This document shows, one piece after another, positions 1-5,925 of a stretch of DNA of 33,969 nt. The stretch comes from an uncultured Erysipelotrichaceae bacterium (GTDB taxonomy: Bacteria > Bacillota_I > Bacilli_A > RFN20 > CAG-826): positions 1-33,969 of the forward strand of contig CACYCS010000021.1 in assembly GCA_902773005.1 (NCBI GenBank), written 5' to 3'. Each line of letters opens with the position of its first letter. Position 1 is the first letter of the stretch. A program made the position numbers and the translations under genes. Under the pieces are notes generated by a model. It had not been told where the DNA came from and made no database searches. It saw only the letters and a list, made by a program, of their open reading frames with translations.

Positions 1-831
1 CTAGGTGACTATACCGATTGGTATGATGGGCTCGCGTTCCAATTCAATACCTACACTAGCGCCGGGCAGATCAATTCCAATAACGTCGGTGCCTTCGAAG
101 GAAATGATTACCTTAGCTCCATCAGCTTCCAAAATGCGCCTTCCGCGCAGGGAGTGACAGCACTAGGAAATGAGCACGTAAGAAGCTGCCAAATCCGCAA
201 TTTCAAAGGCGCCGATGTCACCGATAATTACGATTTGACCTTCGTTGGATCGGTGAATAAGCAAGAGATCAACATGGGCAATATCTATACTTCGAGCTAT
301 AGCCAAACCTTTAATGGCAAACCGCTTACCTATATCGGAACCTATGAAGGCATGTATTCCTATGACCGCGAGCTTGTCGCCGTCCTAGCTTCCTATGGCT
401 TCGAGGTCTCGATTACGTCTAATGCAACCGTTGGGCCAGATGTCGGAACTGCGGACAATGCTTTCACCGTGAAGATCACGCGCTTTGGCCAAGATGTCAC
501 CTCATTCGTTTCCTATAACCCCGTCTATGGCGAGCTTTCCATCACGCCAGTCACCGTGATACTGGTATCAGTCAGCGTCATCATCTTCGAGGGCGATGGT
601 TTTGCGAATTCCGTCTCCGTCTTCCAGAATTATTCTGGCATCGTGATCAAGGTCACCGGGATCACTGGCGGCGGATATGGCGAGCTGATTGAAGAAGGCG
701 ATGACGAATACGGGCATTATCGGGTATATCGTAACGACCAGATCGAATATACCCTCGATACCTCGGGCTGGGATCTATCGAACTTCAATATCCAATTCCT
801 CGCTGGCACGATCCGCGTCTATAGCTTTTAG
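1..831 (+). CDS. C-terminal part of a large repeat-containing surface protein (5' truncated by window)
   Basis: The reading frame is open from the first base of the window and ends at TAG 829-831, so the start lies upstream. The visible 276 residues are rich in Gly, Ser, Thr, Tyr and Asn with almost no Cys, typical of secreted beta-rich repeats. Two segments end in the pattern DVT-x(2)-Y/V-x-N/T with the second running into YNPVYGELSITPVTV, which resembles the end of MBG/bacterial-Ig-like repeats (DVT..Y.ITYVYGTLTITP) of adhesin-like proteins. The last ~90 residues are less repeat-like. No LPXTG motif, C-terminal hydrophobic helix or charged tail is visible, so attachment to the surface, if any, must come from the unseen part or be non-covalent. 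Function as an adhesin is inference only. Confidence 0.7.
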   Translation, partial: LGDYTDWYDGLAFQFNTYTSAGQINSNNVGAFEGNDYLSSISFQNAPSAQGVTALGNEHVRSCQIRNFKGADVTDNYDLTFVGSVNKQEINMGNIYTSSYSQTFNGKPLTYIGTYEGMYSYDRELVAVLASYGFEVSITSNATVGPDVGTADNAFTVKITRFGQDVTSFVSYNPVYGELSITPVTVILVSVSVIIFEGDGFANSVSVFQNYSGIVIKVTGITGGGYGELIEEGDDEYGHYRVYRNDQIEYTLDTSGWDLSNFNIQFLAGTIRVYSF

Positions 832-852
832 CAATTCTAGATTCGTCAACGA

Positions 853-882
853 TTGATTGCGCGCGCAAGCGCGCTTTATAAT
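853..882 (+). promoter_or_regulatory. Promoter of the pdp-dtd-mnmA operon
   Basis: TTGATT (853-858), an 18-bp spacer and a perfect TATAAT (877-882). The expected transcription start is near G889, two bases before the pdp ATG at 891. The GC-only inverted repeat at 859-874 lies in the spacer and may also act as a weak terminator for the upstream gene. Confidence 0.7.
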
Positions 883-890
883 ATGCGCGT

Positions 891-2192
891 ATGAGAATGG
901 TAGATATCATCGAAAAGAAACGCGATGGGTTCGCTCTGACCAGACAAGAGATTGATTTTTTCGTGAAGGGATACGCCCGCGGAGCGATCCCCGATTACCA
1001 GGCTAGCGCCTTTGCGATGGCCGTTTATTTCCGTGGGATGAACAAGCAAGAGACCGCTTGGCTTACCGATGCGATGATGCATTCGGGCGACACGATCGAT
1101 CTTTCGCGCATCGAAGGCGTGAAAGTCGACAAACATTCGACAGGCGGAGTAGGGGATAAGACGAGCCTTGTCGTCGGACCTTTAGTAGCCGCCTGCGGGG
1201 CAAAGATGGCCAAGATGAGCGGACGTGGGCTAGGGCACACAGGCGGAACCCTCGACAAGATGGAATCCGTTCCCGGAATGAATATCTTTTTGACCGAGGA
1301 GCAATTCATCGATCAGGTCAACCGCATCGGGCTCGCCATCATGGGCCAGACCGCTGAGATCGACCCAGCCGACAAGAAGCTTTACGCGTTGCGCGATGTG
1401 ACCGCGACCATCGAGTCGATTCCTCTTATCGCCTCTAGCATCATGAGCAAGAAGCTAGCCGCGGGGACGGATGCGATCCTGCTTGACGTCAAGTTCGGTA
1501 GCGGCGCTTTTATGAAGACCCTCGACAAGGCAAGGGAACTTGCCAAGGCGATGGTGGAGATCGGCGATGAACTCGGAAGAGACACGCGCGCGATTCTCAC
1601 CGACATGCAGCAGCCCTTAGGCTGCGCAGCAGGAAACTCGCTTGAAGTGAAAGAAGCGATTGCAACCCTAAGCGGGAAAGGCCCGAAGGATCTCGTGGAG
1701 CTAGCCCTCAATGCCGGTGGCATCTTGTTAGAGCAGGCCCATATTGCCAAAGACCTCGAAGAAGGCAAGGCGATGATCCAAAAGGCGATCGACGATCGGA
1801 GTGGCCTCAAGAAGCTCCATGATCTCTTCGAGGCGCAGGGCGGGGATGCGAGCTACATCGATGACCCGAGCAAATTCCCTCTCGCCAAAGTCATTAAGCC
1901 CATCGTTGCGAAGAAGAGCGGCTACGTTGAGCGCATCGATTCCTTGACCGTCGGAGTGGCGGCGATGAAGCTTGGCGCAGGTCGCGAAACCATGGATGAC
2001 GTCATCGATATGTCCGCGGGTGTTGTTTTATGCAAGAAAGTAGGGGACAAAGTCAATAGTGGCGATGTCCTCGCATATGCTCATACCAATAAAGAAGGGT
2101 TCCTTGAGGTCTATGATGATCTTTTGAACGCCTTTGAGATCTCCGATAAAGAAGTCAAGACCCATCCGATCGTTTGGGATTACATCAAGTAG
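891..2192 (+). CDS. pdp: Pyrimidine-nucleoside (thymidine) phosphorylase
   Basis: Cytoplasmic salvage enzyme that splits thymidine/uridine with phosphate to the free base and (deoxy)ribose-1-phosphate. The 433-residue length is that of Bacillus Pdp. The N-terminus MRMVDII matches that family, which supports ATG 891 over the second ATG at 897. The family signature is clear: KVDKHSTGGVGDK (phosphate site) at about residues 80-92 and SGRGLGHTGGTLDK at about 109-122; the central SIPLIASSIMSKK and the C-terminal LGAGR segment are also typical. It is the first gene of an operon with dtd (4-nt gap) and mnmA. There is no Shine-Dalgarno sequence before the ATG, and the -10 box ends only 8 nt upstream, so the message is probably leaderless or nearly so. 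Discrimination between Pdp and DeoA is by resemblance only. Confidence 0.93.
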   Translation: MRMVDIIEKKRDGFALTRQEIDFFVKGYARGAIPDYQASAFAMAVYFRGMNKQETAWLTDAMMHSGDTIDLSRIEGVKVDKHSTGGVGDKTSLVVGPLVAACGAKMAKMSGRGLGHTGGTLDKMESVPGMNIFLTEEQFIDQVNRIGLAIMGQTAEIDPADKKLYALRDVTATIESIPLIASSIMSKKLAAGTDAILLDVKFGSGAFMKTLDKARELAKAMVEIGDELGRDTRAILTDMQQPLGCAAGNSLEVKEAIATLSGKGPKDLVELALNAGGILLEQAHIAKDLEEGKAMIQKAIDDRSGLKKLHDLFEAQGGDASYIDDPSKFPLAKVIKPIVAKKSGYVERIDSLTVGVAAMKLGAGRETMDDVIDMSAGVVLCKKVGDKVNSGDVLAYAHTNKEGFLEVYDDLLNAFEISDKEVKTHPIVWDYIK

Positions 2193-2196
2193 AGTC

Positions 2197-2649
2197 ATGC
2201 GCGCTTTGGTTCAAGTCGTCGATCGCGCCTCCGTTTCGATCGACGGAAATAAAATCTCTTCCATCGAGAAGGGGTTTTTGGTTTTCCTTGGCCTGACCGA
2301 GGGGGACGATGAAGCAACTGCGCGAAAGATGGCGGAGAAGATCATGAAGCTCCGCGTCTTCGAAGACGAAAACGGAAAGATCAATCTGTCGCTTGATTCC
2401 GTCGGCGGTGAGATATTGCTAGTGAGCCAATTCACTCTCTACGGCAACATGAAAGAAGGAAACCGGCCTTCATTCGTCGAGGCGCTTCGACCTGAAAAAG
2501 CGAAGCCCCTTTACGCCTATTTCGCCTCCGTTCTGCGCGAGAAATTCCCTTCCTTGCAAGAAGGGGTATTTGGCGCTGACATGAGGGTTGAATTGGTGAA
2601 TCATGGCCCGACTACCCTTTGGCTCGATTCGAAGGAGCTATTCAAATGA
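2197..2649 (+). CDS. dtd: D-aminoacyl-tRNA deacylase
   Basis: Removes D-amino acids mischarged on tRNA, a proofreading step in translation. Start ATG 2197 was chosen because MRALVQVVDRASV is the conserved Dtd N-terminus; an upstream in-frame ATG at 2134 lies inside pdp and would add unrelated residues. Length is 150 aa, standard for the family. The two active-site motifs are visible: SQFTLYG at about residues 78-84 and NHGPTTLWLD near the C-terminus, carrying the Gly-cisPro element. It follows pdp after 4 nt, and its TGA stop overlaps the mnmA ATG (ATGA, 2646-2649), so translation of the three genes is likely coupled. Confidence 0.95.
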   Translation: MRALVQVVDRASVSIDGNKISSIEKGFLVFLGLTEGDDEATARKMAEKIMKLRVFEDENGKINLSLDSVGGEILLVSQFTLYGNMKEGNRPSFVEALRPEKAKPLYAYFASVLREKFPSLQEGVFGADMRVELVNHGPTTLWLDSKELFK

Positions 2650-3770
2650 AAGTGCTCATTGGGCTTAGCGGCGGCGTCGATAGCGCGGTCGCGGCGTACT
2701 TGCTCAAGAAGCAGGGGTACGAAGTCGCGGGCGGGTTCATGCGGAATTGGGACGCGCTTGCCAATAACGATTACCTTGGCAATCCGACGATCGGAAATGC
2801 GCAGTGTCCGCAGGAAGTCGATTATCAAGACGCGGTCAAAGTCGCCGAGAAGCTAGGCATCCCCTTGCTTCGCAGCGACTTCGTGAAGGAATATTGGGAT
2901 AACGTGTTTTCCTATTTCCTTTCGGAATATAAGAAAGGCAGGACGCCGAATCCCGACGTTTTCTGCAACAAGTACATCAAGTTCGATTCGTTTCTAAAAT
3001 TCGCGTTGGACTCTGGCTTCGATTGCATCGCGATGGGGCATTACGCGAAGAGGGTAGATGACGAAAACGGCTTCTCTTGGCTATATAAAGCAAGCGACAA
3101 AAACAAGGACCAGTCGTACTTTTTGTCGCAGATAAGCGAGCAGCAGATTGCCTCTTGCCTCTTTCCTTTAGCCGACATCGATAAACCGGAAGTGAGGCGC
3201 ATCGCGCATGAGCTTGATCTCGAATCGGTGATGGACAAAAAGGACTCGACGGGTGTTTGCTTCATCGGGGAAAGGAACTTCAGGCAGTTCTTGCAGAACT
3301 ATATCCCAGCAAAGCCGGGCGACATCGTCGATGGGCCAACTGGAAAAGTCATCGGACGCCACCACGGGGTGATGTATTACACCCTCGGCCAGCACAAAGG
3401 GCTTGGGATTGGCGGGGTGAAAGACGCGCCAGAAGGAGCTTATTTCGTCTACGATAAAGACGTGACGAAGAACGTGCTTTATGTCGCGCAGATGAGCCAC
3501 CGCGAATTGCTCCAAAGCGATTCTTGCCTTGTCGATAACGTGAATTTCATCGGTCCTAAGCCAACTTCGCCCATCAAAGTCGGTGTGAAATTCCGTTACC
3601 GCCAGCCAGATCAAATGTGCATGCTGCAATTTGAAGGTGACAAGGTGAGACTCCATTATCTTTCTCCCGTCGAAGCTGTTGCCCCAGGTCAAATCGCTGT
3701 CTTCTATGATGGCGAGAAGATGCTAGGCGGTGGGATCATCGATAGCATCCACCATGTGAAGTCGCTATAG
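2646..3770 (+). CDS. mnmA: tRNA-specific 2-thiouridylase
   Basis: Thiolates U34 of tRNA-Lys, -Glu and -Gln using ATP and persulfide sulfur relayed from a cysteine desulfurase. ATG 2646 overlaps the dtd stop and gives the canonical start MKVLIGLSGGVDSAV with the PP-loop SGGVDS at residues 8-13. Length is 374 aa, close to the family norm. The catalytic pair is visible: Cys in PNPDVFCNKYIKF (about residue 108) and Cys in STGVCFIGERNF (about 204). NKDQSYFLS and the C-terminal beta-barrel segments are also present. It is the last gene of the pdp-dtd-mnmA operon; a hairpin-T-tract terminator follows at 3796-3826. In many Firmicutes mnmA lies near alaS, and here the AlbA-type cassette separates the two. 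Confidence 0.96.
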   Translation: MKVLIGLSGGVDSAVAAYLLKKQGYEVAGGFMRNWDALANNDYLGNPTIGNAQCPQEVDYQDAVKVAEKLGIPLLRSDFVKEYWDNVFSYFLSEYKKGRTPNPDVFCNKYIKFDSFLKFALDSGFDCIAMGHYAKRVDDENGFSWLYKASDKNKDQSYFLSQISEQQIASCLFPLADIDKPEVRRIAHELDLESVMDKKDSTGVCFIGERNFRQFLQNYIPAKPGDIVDGPTGKVIGRHHGVMYYTLGQHKGLGIGGVKDAPEGAYFVYDKDVTKNVLYVAQMSHRELLQSDSCLVDNVNFIGPKPTSPIKVGVKFRYRQPDQMCMLQFEGDKVRLHYLSPVEAVAPGQIAVFYDGEKMLGGGIIDSIHHVKSL

Positions 3771-3771
3771 G

Positions 3772-3852
3772 AATACGCTTATTCATATTCGTTGGATCCG
3801 CGGCCTAAACGGTTCGCGGATTTTATCGTCCAATGCCTTGGAAAAGCGTATT
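3772..3852 (+). other. Candidate multi-hairpin structured element downstream of mnmA
   Basis: AATACGCTT (3772-3780) and AAGCGTATT (3844-3852) are perfect inverted repeats of 9 bp. Between them lie two separate perfect hairpins: ATCCGCG/CGCGGAT (3796-3802 with 3815-3821) and TCCAA/TTGGA (3829-3833 with 3838-3842, loop TGCC). Together they can fold as a closed three-helix junction. The first internal hairpin plus TTTTA is by itself a plausible terminator, so the larger fold is a hypothesis. Confidence 0.4.
3796..3826 (+). terminator. Intrinsic terminator of the pdp-dtd-mnmA operon
   Basis: A 7-bp perfect stem ATCCGCG/CGCGGAT with a 12-nt loop is followed directly by TTTTA (3822 onward when the last stem T is set aside). 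It lies 26 nt after the mnmA stop codon. Confidence 0.65.
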
Positions 3853-3963
3853 TTCATTTGCGCCTTATTGCGTTTTCGAATAACAGAAAAATCAAAGTTG
3901 GCTGTTCATCGAAACTTTTCTATTTGCGCTCTATTTGCGCTCTATTGCGCTCTATTTGCGCTA
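3852..3963 (+). repeat. Left copy of a 112-bp direct repeat flanking the AlbA_2/HATPase gene
   Basis: This copy matches 5442-5553 base for base in length with 5 mismatches that I count by eye (about 95% identity), same orientation. It begins TTTCATTTGCGCC, contains a unique middle (CAGAAAAATCAAAGTTGGCT and beyond) and ends in four head-to-tail copies of TATTTGCGCTC. Only this left copy continues into TATAAT, so it supplies the promoter of the gene. Confidence 0.9.
3921..3963 (+). repeat. Iteron-like array TATTTGCGCTC x4 abutting the promoter
   Basis: Units at 3921-3931, 3932-3942, 3943-3952 (one T short) and 3953-3963. The 11-bp period places each unit on nearly the same helix face. The last unit overlaps the first two bases of the -10 box TATAAT (3962-3967). 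Two related units, CATTTGCGCCT and TATTGCG, sit at the left end of the same repeat (3856-3873). This is the arrangement expected of an operator for a regulator that binds cooperatively. Confidence 0.75.
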
Positions 3964-3967
3964 TAAT
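3962..3967 (+). promoter_or_regulatory. -10 box of the AlbA_2/HATPase gene
   Basis: Perfect TATAAT overlapping the last iteron unit. No convincing -35 hexamer is visible at 16-18 bp because that region is the iteron array. The Shine-Dalgarno AAAGGAGG (3977-3984) and the ATG at 3993 follow. Confidence 0.6.
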
Positions 3968-3992
3968 ATCCTTGGTAAAGGAGGAAGCGAGC

Positions 3993-5441
3993 ATGGATAA
4001 CGCGACCGTAGAGATACTCGTGAGAGGTTTATTGGCCTTAGGGAAGGAAAACGATTACGTCGAATTCAAAATGAACGATGCTAATCCCATTGACCTAGGC
4101 GAAAGAATCTGTGGGCTTTCGAATGCCGCCGCGCTTGCCGGCAAGCCTTTTGGCTATCTCGTATGGGGCGTTGAAGACTCGACGAGGACGATCGTGGGGA
4201 CGGATCTTTCTTTCAAAAATTGGAAGAAAGGCGGCGAGGACATTGTTCCGTATTGGCGCATCAGCTTGGTCCCTCATATAGAACTTTTCGATTACGAATT
4301 GGAAATCGACTCGAAGCGAGTTCTGGTCCTTGAAATATCCGCAGCGTCGTATTCGCCAACGCAGTTTCGCAACATCGCCTATTGCAGGGTCGATAGTTAC
4401 ACGAAGCCATTGCGCGATTTTCCCACAAGCGAAAAGCGACTTTTCGATATTCTGAACGAACGTACGGCCGAGAAACGAATCTGCTATCGCGGGGCGAACA
4501 AGGAAGATTTGCGCCTCCTATTGAATTTCGAGGCATATTTTGAGCATCTAGGCCGTATCATGCCATCGAATGAGGATGAAGCCATCCGTTGTTTTGTTCA
4601 GGAAGGCTTCCTCGTCGAGAATCGCCTCGATTCCTATGACATCACCAATCTTGGCGCTTTGCTCTACGCAAACAGCCTAAGCAAATTCCAATCTTTGCAA
4701 GAAAAGGCCATCCGCATCGTGTTTTATGATGGGAATGACCGTCTTCAGACGAAAGGAAGAGAATCCTTCGACGAAGGCTATGCGATATGCTTTGACAAAG
4801 CGATTCGCGCCCTTTTGCCGCGAATCGCCAATCCAGACATATTCGTTAACGGGATTCGCAAGGACTCCTATTCGATTCCGGTCATCGCTTTGCGCGAAGC
4901 ACTTGCCAACGCCACGATGCACCAGGATCTATTGAGCGGATATGGGCCGTTGATCGAAGTGTTCGATAACCGCGTGGAGTGGAGCAACCCAGGGTCGCTC
5001 CATGTGGCTATCGATCGAATCATCGATACGGTACCGCTTCCCGAAAACCCGCAGCTCGCCATGTTCTTAAGACGGATAAACGTCGGCGATGCTTCGGGCA
5101 GCGGCGTCGACAAAATCTGCCTTTCGCTCGAAAAGGAAAAGATGGCTCCTCCGATATTCGAATCAACGCCGACCGGCACAAGGGTCGTGATATTCCGAAA
5201 CAAGCGATTCGCCGATATGGATGCGGAAGAAAAATTGCTCGCAACCTACGATCATGCCGTTTTGAAGCATCTGGATCGCGAATACATGACCAACGCGAGC
5301 CTTCGGGAACGATTTGGGCTAAACGAAAATTCCGTTTATGTCATTGCGAGATTGCTTTCGAACGCTTTGGAACGCGGCTTGATAAAAAAACGTGAAGGAA
5401 GCACGAAAAAAGACACCTCCTACATGCCATATTGGGCTTGA
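3993..5441 (+). CDS. AlbA_2 (Schlafen-type) DNA/RNA-binding protein with HATPase_c_4-like domain and C-terminal winged helix
   Basis: 482 aa. ATG 3993 is chosen because AAAGGAGG lies 8 nt upstream; the frame stays open upstream only through the flanking repeat. The N-terminal ~130 residues have the AlbA_2/Schlafen pattern (DYVEFK at 21-26, GYLVWGVED at 54-62). Residues ~295-400 carry the GHKL-like ATP-binding signature of this family: ALREALANATMHQD, then EVFDNRVEWSNPG and GSGVDK. The last ~70 residues look like a winged helix (TNASLRERFGLNENSVYVIARLLSNALERGLIKK). Homologues are widespread, often annotated 'ATP-binding protein' or 'putative transcriptional regulator', without an agreed role; some related proteins occur in defence islands. 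It is a single-gene unit with its own promoter, and the right-hand 112-bp repeat begins at the very base after the stop codon. A role as a regulator acting on its own repeats, or a mobile/defence cassette, is inference. Confidence 0.8.
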   Translation: MDNATVEILVRGLLALGKENDYVEFKMNDANPIDLGERICGLSNAAALAGKPFGYLVWGVEDSTRTIVGTDLSFKNWKKGGEDIVPYWRISLVPHIELFDYELEIDSKRVLVLEISAASYSPTQFRNIAYCRVDSYTKPLRDFPTSEKRLFDILNERTAEKRICYRGANKEDLRLLLNFEAYFEHLGRIMPSNEDEAIRCFVQEGFLVENRLDSYDITNLGALLYANSLSKFQSLQEKAIRIVFYDGNDRLQTKGRESFDEGYAICFDKAIRALLPRIANPDIFVNGIRKDSYSIPVIALREALANATMHQDLLSGYGPLIEVFDNRVEWSNPGSLHVAIDRIIDTVPLPENPQLAMFLRRINVGDASGSGVDKICLSLEKEKMAPPIFESTPTGTRVVIFRNKRFADMDAEEKLLATYDHAVLKHLDREYMTNASLRERFGLNENSVYVIARLLSNALERGLIKKREGSTKKDTSYMPYWA

Positions 5442-5553
5442 TTTCATTTGCGCCTTATTGCGTTTTCAAATAGCAGAAAAATCAAAGTTGGCTGTTCATC
5501 GAAACTTTTCTATTTGCGCTCTATTTGCGCCTTATTGCGCTTTATTTGCGCTA
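5442..5553 (+). repeat. Right copy of the 112-bp direct repeat
   Basis: It starts immediately after the TGA stop (5439-5441) of the AlbA_2 gene and aligns without gaps to 3852-3963. Iteron-like units are at 5511-5521, 5522-5532, 5533-5542 and 5543-5553. After the shared CTA the sequence is GTCG rather than TAAT, so this copy has no -10 box. Confidence 0.9.
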
Positions 5554-5741
5554 GTCGACTTTCTCAAAGCGAAACCGCCTTTTCCTTCCACGGCTAAATC
5601 AATAAGTTCGAAGTCGTTACGAGCCCTCAAATTTGCTTTGCCAAATGTCCTTTGAGCGCTTGAATCGAAAGTTTGAATGTCCCTTTCGGCTGTTGCTCAA
5701 GTCAAAGAAACGACAATATTCGAATTGCCCATTCCTCTTTT
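5554..5741. other. Intergenic stretch before the alaS T-box
   Basis: No gene is supported here. A weak possible promoter for the leader is TTGCTC (5693-5698) with AATATT (5715-5720) at 16 bp. I see no other structure. The short frames through this stretch have no ribosome-binding site and no family resemblance. Confidence 0.4.
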
Positions 5742-5911
5742 CACGCGCGTGCGGTATGATATCGCCGTATCGGGAACTTGCCACTCCCCCTTATGCGGGT
5801 AATGCCGCCGTGCCTAGCGTTAATAGGAACAATCGAGAGCACCCAGAACACGGTGAAGAAGGATGGTACCGCGCGAAACGCGTTCCTTCGAATAGGGGTG
5901 TTTTATTTTTT
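5742..5911 (+). promoter_or_regulatory. T-box riboswitch (alanyl-tRNA sensing) upstream of alaS
   Basis: The T-box core AAGAAGGATGGTACCGCG (5856-5873) fits the consensus AAnnnGGGUGGnACCGCG at all but one fixed base. The UGGU bulge would pair with the ACCA end of uncharged tRNA-Ala (discriminator A). The antiterminator is GAAGGA (5858-5863) with TCCTTC (5884-5889). The competing terminator is CGTTCCT (5881-5887) with AGGGGTG (5894-5900), including three G-U pairs, followed by TTTTATTTTTT (5901-5911). A stem I candidate pairs GCGGTAT (5751-5757) with ATGCCGC (5802-5808), closed by CACG/CGTG (5742-5745 with 5809-5812). GCC triplets at 5804-5806, 5807-5809 and 5812-5814 are possible alanine specifiers. 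CACC/GGTG (5840-5843 with 5852-5855) looks like stem III. The 5' boundary is uncertain. Confidence 0.85.
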
Positions 5912-5925
5912 GTGAGGTAATGACC

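Noticed and set aside
3921-3963. The TATTTGCGCTC units as a mini CRISPR array
   Set aside because: Units are 10-11 bp and directly abutting, with no spacers, and no cas gene is in the window.
3792-3992. N-terminal extension of the AlbA_2 protein from ATG 3792
   Set aside because: It is encoded by the mnmA terminator, the 112-bp repeat and the promoter, and it lies upstream of the clear Shine-Dalgarno at 3977-3984.
5392-5655. Small forward frame over the right repeat
   Set aside because: It begins inside the AlbA_2 gene, has no ribosome site, and is a translation of the repeat.
5755-5760. TATGAT as the alaS promoter
   Set aside because: It lies within the sequence that pairs to form stem I, and there is no -35 at a fitting distance.
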